From the NCBI RefSeq assembly GCF_042453785.1, contig NC_091662.1, positions 5,001 to 69,000 on the forward strand: 64,000 bases of DNA. Direction: 5' to 3'. Made by a program: the position numbers and the translations under genes. Under the pieces are notes generated by a model. The model saw only the letters and a list, made by a program, of their open reading frames with translations. It ran no database searches and was not told the DNA's origin. Position 1 is the first letter of the stretch; each line of letters begins with the position of its first letter. This stretch comes from Malus domestica. Taxonomy: Eukaryota > Streptophyta > Magnoliopsida > Rosales > Rosaceae. Shown in pieces: positions 1 through 13,000 of the stretch.

Positions 1-145
1 TTGACATGCTTGTCTATGCCTTGCCCTAACCTTCGGTTTGCATGACACTCCCTGCCTTTTATGACTCTTCGCAAGGAATAGCTTGCCCTTGGTTGCGCAT
101 GATTTTTAAGATAAGGGTTTAGGACGGTGGTATACTTCGAGGAAC

Positions 146-271
146 CTAACCGTACGCACCATCATCTCTTCCTTGTCTACCACCATAAGAACCACCTCTA
201 CTACCACCTCTGCCTCTACTGTCATAACTACCGAAATAAACTCTACTTAGGTTTGAGCTCAAGGGCTCCAT
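146..271 (-). other. short Arg/Gly-rich (RGG) ORF, possible gene or element fragment
   Basis: A 41-codon minus-strand frame from an ATG at 269-271 to a TAG at 146-148 encodes a peptide rich in Gly, Arg, Ser and Tyr with several RGG and GGR motifs, like the low-complexity tail of an RNA-binding protein. No splice context or partner exon was identified. It could be the last exon of a gene, a retroelement remnant, or chance low-complexity coding. Function unknown. Confidence 0.2.
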
Positions 272-1407
272 TGTCTCTGGGTTCAAGACAAGAAGAAGGA
301 ATTAGTGGTGGTTGAAATAAACCCTATTCTAAACCCTACTGCACGATCACCACCAACATCCGAAGAAGAGGGCATGCCACACTTGCAATGACAAGATAAA
401 ACTTGCTAAGGCATGACCGGCTAAGCATGTTCTCCCTTCATCACACTTTGCCTTTGCCTCACTATGCCTTGCCACGCCATGCCTTGCCCTTATGTGCCTT
501 GCCTTGGCACGGAAAGGCGCTTCCGTTGTTTATCTTGCCTTGTACACGTTTGTAATTTACCTTGGACACACGGTTGGGTGGGGTCGCGATTGTTTTCTGA
601 TTGAATTACGTCTTTTGTGCCACTTTATTCTTGTGTAAAATTGAAAGTATAATATTCATAAAAAATTGGGTCAAACAACGGTCACCGTTGCACTTGCATC
701 ACAAGGTAGATTTATCTGTTGCAAACAAATGTCGGGTGTTAACTGCATGGATTACACAAACTATGAAAGGCTCGTGAATTTACAATCTGAAGTGCCCAAT
801 GCTTTTGATTTAGCCGCAACTATGTACAACACGTTGATAATTATAACCGCCGTTTTAGTTCCTCATGCACATAGTTGTACAAGGAATGCAATCAGCATCA
901 GTGGATGAGGCATTGTCACACCAGCTGCATACAATTTGTTCAGCCACAACTATGGCAATGAGGACATTTAACATCAAGTGGTCTGCAATTCTCAATTGGA
1001 CCTACTGACAAATTTGTAAAGTCAAAATACAAGGAGAAATGCCATCTATTGGACTTTACTGCGATTACTAGTCAGCCAAAATACAAGGGGAAAGCCATCT
1101 ATATTTTTACCCAATCACGTATACATGCAACAGAGGCTAAAAAATCAATACTTCCAGTCCAAGAAAAAAAGCATGAGTATCACACATCAACACCCCCCCC
1201 CCCCCAGCGGGATAAAATTTCAGCTCCTCAGAGAAGTGAGTAACTTCAGTACTTTGCAGCCAAATTTCATTACAAAGTACTTTCCAGCGCCCTCCCCCCA
1301 TAAAGGCCAGACTAGAAGAAAAATGAGAACCTCAAAAGCTTGTGAATATACCTTAGTGCTAAATATCTCTGTAATACATGCAAGACCGCGAGTATCATAT
1401 AAGAAGG
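272..1407. other. intergenic, 3' side of the SPP gene
   Basis: No convincing gene. Positions 380-560 are rich in imperfect repeats of the word TGCCTTGCC. A 12-14 bp poly-C run lies near 1193-1206. The right part of this stretch should contain the SPP 3' UTR, because SPP ends at 1408 and reads leftward. The small open frames here do not look coding. Confidence 0.5.
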
Positions 1408-4400
1408 TCATGTTGTAGGCCGTGTCATGGTTGATAAACCACGCCCAACAGGGAAGATTCCTGGAAAGCCATCATCTGATTCTTCGACTTCTAAAGAAGC
1501 AGCATAATACAGGTTTTCATGAGATAGAGAAAGCAAGTAGAACTGATGAATGGAACTACACTAAAATGATGAGGAAAAAGGTGAGATCTTTCGAGGTCTC
1601 ATTGCCACTCTAGCTCAAGTAGAAATCATTGTTGATTGATTATACTCTACTGAACTTTTAAAAGTTTCAACTATGGTATGTGGATTGATAAGAGTAGAAC
1701 AAAGTACAAAATGTCTGACTCACCAGTTATTTCATCTACTGCTTGAGCTCCAGCAACTCCGATGCATGAGTACAAAGAATCATCACCTACTTTCAATTGA
1801 TCATATGCAAGGTATATGTCCTCAATAGAAGCAACCTCATATAAATTAGTGAGATCTTTGATGCACGATATGTCCTGGACCAAATAGCACCATGAATCAG
1901 AATATCTTCATGTAAACACTGTTTATTTGATTATTGGCCATTATTTATTTTTATCTTTTGATCAACTGAACAGCCACCTATATTATACAGGAAAAACATC
2001 AACTTATATTTTTTATGAGTATCATCTGTAAACACTAAAGAACCTTTCTGTTTACCTTCCTTGGAACAGAAGAAGCCTGCAAATGAGCTAACAGTCCAAG
2101 CCAATACGCATTTGACTTGATCTCAGCTTCATGCCTCATCAGAAGGGTCCGCTTTGCCTTAAATTTTAAGTAAATAAACAAGAGATGTGGTCAAGAGAAT
2201 CCCACTTTACTTAAAAAAAATGATAAAATAAAAAAATCTATTAGAATAAAAAATAAAAAAATAATAAAAAAAGGAAGAAGAAACTAACCCTGTCCAACTC
2301 CCTTTGGGAAATCTTGTTGCCATGTAAACCTCTAAGGACATTCTTGCATGCATCCACAGCTTTGTGAACCTGAATACTCAATAGACCTAAACATGTGAAG
2401 AGAGTGAAAAGTGACGGAACATATTCTGCTCGAATATATACAAATAGAGCATACACACCTTCGCAGGGGTTGATGTTACAGATACGACATACCATCCAAG
2501 ATTCAGCCTATCAAAAAGGTTCAACTCGAATGATACATCATATGTCAATCCAAGAGAGTCTCTGACAGTCGTAAAAAGCCTGTGCAAAACCACATAGAAT
2601 ATTTCACCACCAATAAAAATAACAAGAACCACATATTAGTCTTAAATAGCATCTTGAATTAATTATCAAAATCTGTCCATAAAAGAAAGGTTAGTTTCCA
2701 ATTTTGTCCTTCAAAATCTGTCAATTTGGTTGTTCATTTGTTAGGTGAACGTTAACAGGCTTATGTTTTGATGTTGAGGGATTGCAAAGCTACAAAAGGC
2801 ATACAACATAATATTACTGCCACATCAGTAACATGTAAAAGACAAATAATAAATTTGATTTAGGTCAATAAATATATCCATATTTCAGCATAAGTTGACG
2901 TATTTTAAATTACTTATTGGTTGATAAACAAAAACAGGATTATCACCATCACCAACCCCAAAATACATCTGCCATCGTCAGTATCACCACCTCCATATCA
3001 TTTCAATATCCCTCGCCATCTCCAGCTTCATCCTTGCAAACCATCTCCCAATTTCTTTGTAATTGGTTACAAAGGAGACTAGAACCCAACTCTCAGCCTA
3101 CGCGGCTACGCCTAACCAGGGTATCTTGCGTAAGAAATTTTGTGCTATAATTTTGAGACTTCCATCCAAAGTCTGCTGTAATAGACAGTTGAGGACATGA
3201 CATGGTGTCCACCCATGTTGTACTATTTCGGATGCTTAGAAAATTACACCTCCAAACTTTTAACGGTATTCAGTACTGTTTTCAAGAAAAGTATAGAGTT
3301 CTTATTTTAACAATCATTTTGGTCAATGTGGTTGTTGCCCAAGATGTGCTCCACCCAATAGAGAAAAGTAATACATTTTGCGCATAAATAGCTGATCATT
3401 CAGAAGGATGAACACATTCATAGACAAACTAGAAGTTCACATGCATGCTTTGTACCGAGCAAAAAAAAAAAATATTACCTAGAATTTATAATCTCAGCCA
3501 GGAGCCCCATTGTGATTCCAAAGAACAGGGGATGACCACGGAGTTTTCTTTGCACATCCTTCTGAGTATCCTCATCCACCATAAGCAGCTCCTCCGATTT
3601 CAGTTCTGCATCTACATCAGAAATTACAGCTACAACACCTCTCTCAATAAGATGCAAATTCAAAACCTAATTCCAGATTTGATAAACTCACCATCGTGAG
3701 TTGAAATATGACTAACTGACTCAAACAGATCTTTGCCATCGACTGTAAAACCCCATCGGTTTGGTGCAGGGCCTGCAATATATGCACATGCTCTCTCATC
3801 CGTATCTTTCAAGAATACCTGCTTAGATGTAAATGAACCATGAGCACAATTCAAGGTTACAGAACTTCTGTCATCCAAAGTATCATGCTATAAGTGCACT
3901 CACTTGCTGAGACTGCAAATCAGAAGGAGATGATCGGAATACGATAGGATTATAAGCATTCTCCATCTCGTAATTTCCTTTCGATCTTACGGTTCCCAAG
4001 TAATCAAGAATACAAGACTCAACATCCTCCTCTGAGAAGTCCCCAACAATACTTACCTATACAATAAGCAGACGCGGCCATATATAATGAGAAATGTTGT
4101 ATATTATAAATTATTCGTCATGTGCATACTTTGTAAAACTACAACCAAATCAGCAAATTACACACCTCCATGTTACTGCCTACAAATTGATTCATCACTG
4201 CATCCTTTACAGATTGCAATGTCAAATTTTGCAATGACTTTGGTGTAGGCTCTACAAACCGCTCGTCTCCGTCCATCATTGCTAACATGAGTTTGTGAGC
4301 AGTTGAGCGCTCCAAGCTTTTGGGAATGGACCGATAATATGACAAATACAATTGCCTTGCTCGATCAAATGCATCATCCAGCCAGACACTATGCTGCAAG

Positions 4401-7400
4401 TGAGCAAACAAGCATTATAAATTAACCCATTACAAGGCAAGCATCTCTAATGAGATGACTCCTATGGAGCAGGAACTACTACAACATTGTGCCCAAAACA
4501 TGTCAACAACAACAATGACAAGAATCCCTCATGGAATCCACATACCAGAACAGAGAGACTAAAAGTTATGATGGATTACCTCGAGTACCATATGAAGCAA
4601 CTGGAAAGCCGCACGCATTCCATTATCTCTTAAAGTAAAACGGAATTCCATAGAAATAAATTCCTCGGTGGACTCCAATGAGCAGTTAATCAGGTGATTC
4701 ACACAGAACAGTTCTACCTGATAAAAACAATTCACATACATGATACATAATCTCAGCAAAATGAGGAATTAAAGATAGTGAAACGAATGGCGAGATCCTA
4801 ATATTAAACAATAATTACAGACAGCATATGAATAATCTGAGTATATGATTAAGGATCTCATCTAATTAAGCAAATGCATGTCACAAATATTGCAACTCAA
4901 TGACATCAGTTGGCAACAAATATGATAAGGAATAAGCTCATGAGCATGCTTCAAATTCACATTTCTTGGAGGGAGAATAAGTTTATAGTTATAAGTTACA
5001 ATAACAAACATGCAGCACTCAGCTATTTACTAAATATTTATTTAACACATAATATGGAAGAACACGCCAGCTATTTGCTCTTCCAACAACTAGTGAAGTT
5101 GTGAATGCTTGTTTACACAATGATCATTTATGATACCGAATTTACTTACCAAGAACCTACCTCAAATATATAATTTATAGAATTATTAAAGAGGAAACAA
5201 ACTCCTATTTAAGTAGTTTAGCTATACTACCAAAAAAAATAAAAAAAATAAAAAAAAACACTATTTAAAAATAAAAAATAATAATAAAAAAAAAAACTCC
5301 ATGCATCTGATATATATACATATATAAAATTGTGACAAAGAGAGAGGAATTGACATACCTGCTCCCTTGAGAAGTTGCCAACACGTCCTCCCTCACTAAG
5401 AGTTCTTACACCCACAACAACAGAACCTTTGGAATCAGAACTTTCAGCTGCCCGTCCACCGCCAACTATAAGCCGCATTACACCTCCCCTTGCCTCACTT
5501 TTTGAAATCTGTAATGAACAAAGATATAACTTGTTATTATTAGTAACAGTCTTTACTCTGCACAAATACATCTAAACACCATAATCATCTACAATAATGT
5601 ATCTCGTGATTAAGCTCTGCTCACTTTTCACTGATTCTCTATGTCAATCTAAGATTTTACACAAAATAAGTACATGACTCACAAGACAAATGACTGACTT
5701 AAAAACATTACCAAATCTTCAATTACACATCAATGAACCCATTACCATATAAACATCAGATGAGATACCTTGTAATTTACAGAAATTCCATTTGACAGAC
5801 GACATTTAGTGATCCCCGTTTCTTTGTCATAAACTTTAGTCACTTTTATTTCTGGACTAAAGGGAATGAAAGATGGCATGCACTGCTGCCTTAATTCCTG
5901 TAACTGCAACGAAGATATCAATTCCTTTGGCACCTCAAGCTGCGCAAAATAGAAGAGAAAAAGAATCAGCCATAATCATAAATTTGACAGCATAGATATA
6001 TATAAAAAATTAAGCCAGTAAAAGTGAGAAAGCTAAGTTTATAAAAAAAGGACACCTCTGGCTCAGGTTCGATGGGTTCCTCCAATCCAGCTTTTGTAGC
6101 AGCTATAATCTCATTAGAGGAAATGGTGAACTCAGTTTCACCTATTCCCTCTACATGCACTCTCTTTGGAACACAAGCAACAATCGCTGCAGGAAGAGGT
6201 GCAGTAGGATTTCCAAAATTAGAAACAAATTCCAACACCTTGGCGCCAATAGAGTTGACCTGCACACAAAAATTTGAATTATATGTGGTATAATTCATCA
6301 ATCTCAGTGCACATTGCCTCATAATATCAACTTTTCTTTGCCTATAACTATAAGTTGGCAGATAAAACTTGAACTCTATGAAATCTTGTCAAACTTTGAA
6401 AGGAGATTAAGTAATAAGGCTTATTAAGATTTTAGCATCATGATCACTGTTTCTAGTTTTCCAACAGTGTGTGTTACCCGGATCACTACACATATACATA
6501 TATGCTCAGGACCACTAAATTGACTCCAACTTTATCCTCTAATTATCTTTATGATTAAGAAAGACACAAAAAGTCATTTGTAATTCTATATTACAAAGTC
6601 TTAACCAAGAAAAGAACAAAAATATAATACACAATTACATTTATGATTAACCATAATACAAGATTCCATCAACAACGGAATGCGTTCATTGCATTACAAG
6701 TTCTTAACCAAGAACAGACACAAAAAGTCATCTGTGTTCCATTACATATCTTGATTACTAAGATATAGTATATAAACTATAAATTAAATCTTATATCATA
6801 TAAATGATAAATTAAACAAATTCTTACTAGATCAATCTTTCATTTTTTATATATGTCGTTAAAAATATACCAAAGTGACCCTAAGTAGCACTCTAATGTG
6901 TCACACGGTCCAAAATGGTGAACCATCCTATTTGTAACAGGTACATCTTGGCAATATTGATATGGCATGTATTAGCATTATAACGTACAACTTCTAAGTG
7001 TGCTTTTTTTTTCTTTGGGAGAGAATCTAGTTGTCCTTTTTTTTTTCTTTGAGAGAGAATCTAGTCATGCTTATATATGCCTTTTATGGTTAATTCAGAT
7101 CAAGTAACAGAAACAAATGATAATGACTTTGAACATCACCTCTTCAAGAGTAACTGTTCCAGCAACAGCAACCAAACTCTCGTGTCCTTGCCTCTGATCC
7201 ATTACTGTATGCCCCAGCGCATCACTCTCCATAATAAAATCCAAATTATCAACAGAAGACACATTATCTATCATAGCGGCCAGATGTTCACTATCTTTTA
7301 ATAAGGCATCCATATAGCGAGTTAATTCACCCTTAGTAACACCAAATTCCTTGAGCCTTCTAACCTGCCCCGAATAAAATATAACAAATGAGTTATGTAA

Positions 7401-10400
7401 CATATGTAACTACATGTAAACTACATTCAGAAAATCGTAAACAAACTTCCTTTCCTAAGTGTACGGCAGATCAAGATAGAAATACCAACCTCTTGTACAG
7501 CAACTCTAATTGCACTTTGCCAATTCTTGGGTTCGGCAGTTACCGTAAGAGTAGTGACAGTACATCCTTCCCTTCCAGAGTCACTATGATCCAATTCAAT
7601 TGAAGTAAATGGTGGATTTGAACTCTGTCATTTCTAAAGATTAGCAAACTTACAAAGAGCTGCAAGGTTTCTCAAGCAAATACATAAATTAAGTACATGA
7701 CAGGATTTTGGGTATACAAATATGAACATTTCAGATATTAGCACTTAAAAAGAAATAGATGGTAACTGATTATTAGCACTCAAAAACGACCTACAAAAAT
7801 GGGATATTCAGCCTACAATATCTTCATAGAAAACTCTGGTGGTGTGGAATCTTGGCTCTTTTGTGGATTGTTTGGTTGGAAAAATAAAGTAAATTATTTT
7901 ATTTTGCTTTGAAGGTGTAACTACCTTGATTTTGATGGACTTCTCCTATTTTACCTGTATCTTTTTTTTCCCTTTAATTAAGCTAATTGTTCTTAGCAAT
8001 ACATAAAAAACAATAAATAAAACAGCTAAATTTTCAATAAAGCAAAGTAGTGACTTTCTTCATGGTGGAAACTGGAAATTGTGCTCGTAACCCTAAAAAT
8101 GCACCTTGTATCTTGTATTAATTCGGAAATGCAAAGCAGACAGAAATATTCTCTTCATTAGAACATTTCGCAAGTCACCATATGTTTGAACCCTGCTCAC
8201 AGGAACCTGCAGCAGTTCCACAACAAATATTAGTGAGAGAGCGAGGGGTAACTAAATCTCTAAAGCACATAATTAATGCAACTCTACAAGACCCCTTATA
8301 CCTTGCAGAACATATTAAATGAAAAATTTTGAATCAATTCATGCTGAAAAATCTGTGGAGGCTTCAAATCCATATTACTTCCAGGAAGTGACCAATTATG
8401 TTTCACAGGAGGACGAACTGTGTGCCTTTCCTTTTTAAAGATTTTAGCTTGATCAACGGAATTAGAACTTCCAGTCAGCCCAACTGAAAGCTTGGGCACA
8501 AGGAAACTAGCCATTGCACCAAAAGCACTAGGAGCAGGTGCAGGAACTGTCTCATTTTCTAGGCCAGTTTGTCCAAAGACAGCCTGCAATAAAGCAACTA
8601 ATTTTATTCTACTTATGACTCTAAAAGTGAACACAAATTACTCAGCTACACAGGATATAAATGATTCAATAAGTGAGCTCTTGCATACTTCAATCTGGTA
8701 AATCGTTTTTGAGATGTTATCAATGTCCCCAACAATGTATAAGGTTGCATTTGCAGGGAAGTACCAACGCTCATGGAATTTCCTTATTTTATCTACATCC
8801 CACTTCTTAATCTGCTCTTCTAACCCAATCGGGAACCTTCTGCTAAGCTTGTTTTCAGAATGCAGATGTTGTAATAACTGCACCCAAGATCAAACGAGTA
8901 AAAGTTGAGATATAGCTGAACAAAAAAATTATTAACCGGCTTAAGAAAATAATAAAACTCCCCAGTCAAACCTGGCAGTCAACGCGATAATCTATAGTAT
9001 TCATCATCTGTAATTCTGACAGAATCGCACGCCGTTCTTTTTCAACACGAGAAGAAAGGAATTTTGGGTGAAAAGCAATCTGTACACATGCATGAAGCAC
9101 AAGTAAATAAAACTCAAAACTATCAACTTCCAGTTCGGTCTTTTTTATTTAATTTTATTTTTCTGTCAAATAGATGATTATACAAAGGTATTCTCAAAAT
9201 AAGGAAGTGATGAATCGAAAACAATATAATAAGTCCATACAAATATGTACAATATATCTGCACCCAGGAATATACCTAAGCCCATATAGAAAAATCAATC
9301 ATCCATACCTCATTCAAGGCATCCAGTACATACGGAAGCAGATCACCATCAGAATCCTGGAGAGCAACATATAATCGTCAATATGTTTAGAGGCCTAGGT
9401 TGTAAGAGTGATATACATATTAGCTTAAAGTGAAATAGTTTTTCTATTCTTGCAAAAACATAACAAAGTTTTGAAACAAATAGTTACATATTCGTTCTCA
9501 GATCCTTAAAGCTATGTATTCATTATGTTTGATACATAAATTCACCAATACTTAAAATGACAAAAACTCAATAATGTTGGTGCAACGAAAAAGGACCTTT
9601 GAACTAATGGGCGAATGGATGTGAAACACTGTATGATGGAAGTCAGTGTAAGCATTCGATCGAGCCCCTGTCCCAAGAAGTTTCTCACGTTTCTTACTTC
9701 CAAGGAAAGCAACATGTTCAATCATATGTGCAATTCCTTGCTCATCGTCTTCCTCATCGATTGATCCTGCATGAACTTCCATGTGTGCTTCAAACCTAAA
9801 CTCCAACAAATGTGCTCTATTGGTAAGGGATATGAGATTATCTTATAAGCAAGCTGCACATGAAACCTGGCTTTTGTATTTCCAACATAACCATAAAGCA
9901 TAAACCAATATAAGTGGTCCTGTAGGGAGGCCAACCTGTTTGGCGGGACTTTATTTGGTAAAATCAGATAGCGCAGCCCATTTTTTAGTTGCCCTCGATA
10001 CAACTTTGGATGAGATGGAATTTCAGAACTTAAAAACCCCTCCAACTCTGTTTTTTCTACTCCAGGATATAATAAATCCAGCTCCTGTTTCTCCAGAATA
10101 CCATCTTGCCAGGCTGTACTTGCCGCGTGTGGCTCATCTGGGCCCACGGTTGCGCATGAAACATGAGCATGTTTGCCCTAAAAATTATATGGACCACAAT
10201 AAGTCAGAAAAAAGGCTGTATTGAAAGCAAGAGCAGAAGTTTCCTGTTGGAACCTTCGACTGCACCAGTAACTGTTATTTTCCTAATGAAAGTTTTTTTA
10301 AAAGTCACTGATAATTGGGCTCATTGGGGAAGTGCTTCTAAAATGACTAAAAGCATTTTTGGTGAAAATGTTTTTGGAGCAAATCCTTAGTAAAAATGCA

Positions 10401-12163
10401 AGTGAATCCTGAAAAAGCAGTTGAAGTGCTTCCTACTAAGAACACCTAACTGGTGCTTCTTGCAGGAAGCACTTCAAGTGCTTTTGGAACCCAAAAACAT
10501 TCTCTCTAAAAGTGCTTTTCAGCCGTTTTAAAAACACTTTGTTTTGTGAGCGCAAACTTTCTTAAAAATTCACTGAAACACTTTAAGTTTCACAACTTAT
10601 TTCACATCTTAAATTATTGAATGCAACCCACATAGAACGTGGCTCTGCAATTCAATCAAACTGAACAGTAAGTTTGCTGTTTTGAGATGAATCATCATTG
10701 TAAATCTGTAATGTCAAACGTAAAAATAATAGTTTCTTTCTCATATTAATATTAGTATTAATAATTTCTCAACCGTTTTTGCAGGGATTTGCCCGCCAGT
10801 GTACCAAACAAATGAGAATAATTTCCGAACCTCGAATATATAATCATGAATGCACACACAATATAGACATACGGTACAAACATATCTAAACACACCAGCT
10901 AATAGTTAAACACAAGGCATAAAATGCAAGACTGAGTAACAATATGCATCAACAGAAGGAAACTCGGGGGGTTCTACTTACAGCAACATTGCCAAGTTTA
11001 GGCTTGGATAAACAAAAAGAAGTTCTGTCACTAAAGACACTCGGTGTAGATGTCCTACGGCGACGACGACTGTTGTTTGGGCAAAAAGAGCTAGTAATGC
11101 AGTTATACTTTCCTGGAAAAAGTGCTTCAGTCACTGGCTCTCCAAGCATGGAGACACATTGTTCCCAAGCATTAATCTTCTTTCTATGTACACCTGATCT
11201 ACCTGCAGCAGCTTCAAGTAGACGCCTTTCACCCACAAGAAAAGGGCCGAAAGTCAATGAGACTGATCTAGAGGGCACTGAAAATGTATCATATAGAGGA
11301 ACATTCTCTAACACAAGAACAATATATTCACATCCATACTACACAATTATTAAACATGTTAAATTGGCAGTGAGCTGCATAGTGCATAGTAGTCAACATG
11401 TTATCTTCGGTTTAAGTGGATTGAACTGAAACAAACAAATTGTAAAAAAGATTAGCAAGTCATACTTGTTCTATACACAGAGCCCTTCAATAGAGGGATT
11501 CGCTATGGAAGGGCCAGCATATGTGGATATTATATATATATATATATATATAGCAAACAACAAACACAATCTACCTCAAAATCAAATCGCAAGTGACATG
11601 ACTCACAAATGGAGTCCCTTGAAATCAAGATTGGAAGAATCAATAAATTAAGAAGATAGAAGAATTTGTCCAATGAAACAAGAATGAATGCTTAATCAAA
11701 GATTGAATTATGGTGTTTTAAGCAGCAAGTATAGTAGAGGTTGTGCACTTTTTGTTTTTGTTTTAGAATCGGCGTTTATACCAAAAATTGGCAGAAACAG
11801 GGGTAGGAAAAGCAGTCTTCAAATGACATGTTGCATTTATTACGAGTACATGTGATTAGCAAGAGTAATCAGCAAGAATAAATATCAAGATTTGGAATAC
11901 ACACAAGGACTATGAGGAAGAGAGAGAGCATAGAAACCCCTAAGGCAGAAGCTAGGATTTGAAAAAAAAGAGAGATGAAATTACCTGGTTGGAGAAAGTA
12001 AAGACAGACGATTGATATGTAAAGGGGTGAGAGGGCCACGAGCACGGCGAATACAGACCACCGAATTCAGCCGCTTATTCAAATAAGTGTCATCGTCTCC
12101 GCTTATTCTCCGGGACGGACGGATTTGGGGGACGTTTACAACAAGAGAGCTTATGGCCGCCAT
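1408..12163 (-). CDS. SPP: chloroplast stromal processing peptidase (SPP), 24 exons, complete
   Basis: SPP is a zinc metalloendopeptidase of the M16 (pitrilysin) family that removes transit peptides from proteins imported into the chloroplast stroma. I joined 24 exons with GT/AG borders and matching phases: 12163-11985, 11267-10982, 10177-9936, 9795-9597, 9356-9309, 9079-8972, 8877-8689, 8583-8302, 8206-8105, 7624-7490, 7364-7140, 6259-6056, 5939-5769, 5508-5359, 4717-4580, 4393-4166, 4056-3904, 3818-3692, 3605-3479, 2579-2459, 2369-2289, 2157-2056, 1874-1724, 1490-1408. They total 3831 nt, or 1276 aa plus stop, close to the known plant SPP length. Residues 259-263 are HMIEH, the inverted zinc motif HXXEH; Glu340, 76 residues further on, fits the third zinc ligand. 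The N terminus is rich in Ser, Arg and Pro and lacks early acidic residues, as expected for a transit peptide. The protein ends in RPTT. No internal stop or frameshift was seen. Weakest borders: the exon 1/2 junction and the last exon. Confidence 0.96.
7006..7067. repeat. short tandem duplication in an SPP intron
   Basis: Two neighbouring copies of a T-run followed by CTTTG-GAGAGAATCTAGT lie in the intron between exons 11 and 12. This is a minor local duplication outside the coding exons and away from the splice sites. Confidence 0.6.
10329..10535. mobile_element. foldback MITE-like element in SPP intron 2
   Basis: The intron between exons 2 and 3 holds nested inverted repeats. An outer arm near 10349-10377 (AAAAGCATTTTTGG...) is mirrored near 10491-10518, and an inner arm around 10412-10430 (GTTGAAGTGCTTCCT) is mirrored near 10463-10480. 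No coding capacity. Exact ends and a target duplication were not resolved, so the superfamily is open. Confidence 0.55.
11530..11551. repeat. (TA)n microsatellite in SPP intron 1
   Basis: An uninterrupted run of about ten TA repeats lies in the first intron of the SPP gene. Confidence 0.9.
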
Positions 12164-12723
12164 TGCTCTGCTCTGCTCTGCGATCTTAGATTCAGTTGAG
12201 ACTTGAGACTTGGAGCTGATGAGATAATATGGAAGTAGAGACAGAGAGAGAGTTGAAGTAAACTATAATCCGCCTCCTTGTCCTCCCCCAGGGTCCTGAA
12301 CCCCAAGTCCTAACTCTCTCAGTCAGTCGTGAGGCAAGGGGCGTTACACACAAAGGGTCTGCGTGCCGTAAAAGGCTTTGGGTGCGAGCGTGTGACTAAA
12401 ATTGGATAGGAAGCCCTCCTCTTTATTAAAGAATCTTTAATCACTACTGGAGTGGGCTCCACAAGATAACTCAATGGTGTACTCGTGGAGAAAAACGGGT
12501 GGCTAATGACTTTAACGAACAAACCGACTTACAAGTGGAGAGGCCCATCCGTGACTCCGGTCCGGCTGCCTCCACTCCACCGGGCTGTTTGGCTTTGGAT
12601 TGGCTCCAAACAACCTGCACCAGCAAACACGTCGTCGTACTCGCGGCCACGGTTCAGCAAGTAGACACCACACTCGCCATCACCTGAGCCACACGTCGGT
12701 GTGGTGAAGGTTTAATAAAGGTT
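12164..12723. promoter_or_regulatory. SPP 5' UTR and proximal promoter, truncated by the retrotransposon block
   Basis: This stretch separates the SPP start codon from the copia target duplication. It includes a GA-rich run at 12238-12252 (CT-rich on the SPP strand, common in plant 5' UTRs) and a G/C-rich part. No clear TATA box was seen. Small open frames here lack gene character. The sequence is expected to continue at 44402, on the other side of the insertion. Confidence 0.45.
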
Positions 12724-12728
12724 AATAG
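12724..12728. repeat. copia target site duplication AATAG, left copy
   Basis: Matches AATAG at 44397-44401 exactly, directly outside the right copia LTR. Confidence 0.9.
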
Positions 12729-12996
12729 TATTGTAGGCCTATTTGATTGAACGATCTAGGGTTTAGAGAGAGAGGGGTGCGGCAATATAGAGGGAGAAGA
12801 GAGATTGATTTAATTGCGAGGTGTGTTTGATTCACCCCATTATGCTTTTATTTATAATAGTAGGAGAGGTAAAAACATTTCCCTTTAGGATTACAGCATT
12901 TAATAGGTAATCTACTCCTAATAGAAATATAAGATACATTCCCAGATTCCCTAGGATTTACACAATCACATTCATATTCTAAATATGACTGCAACA
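12729..12996 (-). repeat. copia LTR, left (3' LTR of the minus-strand element)
   Basis: 268 bp, matching 44131-44396 throughout with scattered substitutions and small indels. On the plus strand it ends in GCAACA; the first bases are TATTG where the other copy has TGTTG, so the terminal dinucleotide has mutated. The purine-rich string next to it on the element strand (CAATGAGGAG, at about 12997-13006) is a fitting polypurine tract. Confidence 0.92.
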
Positions 12997-13000
12997 CTCC

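Noticed and set aside
10944..11429. A 161-codon plus-strand ORF
   Set aside because: It is antisense to SPP exon 2, which fits in frame with neighbouring exons.
12499..12687. A 62-codon plus-strand ORF between SPP and the copia element
   Set aside because: No domain, splice signal or homology was recognised, and it lies in the SPP promoter region.
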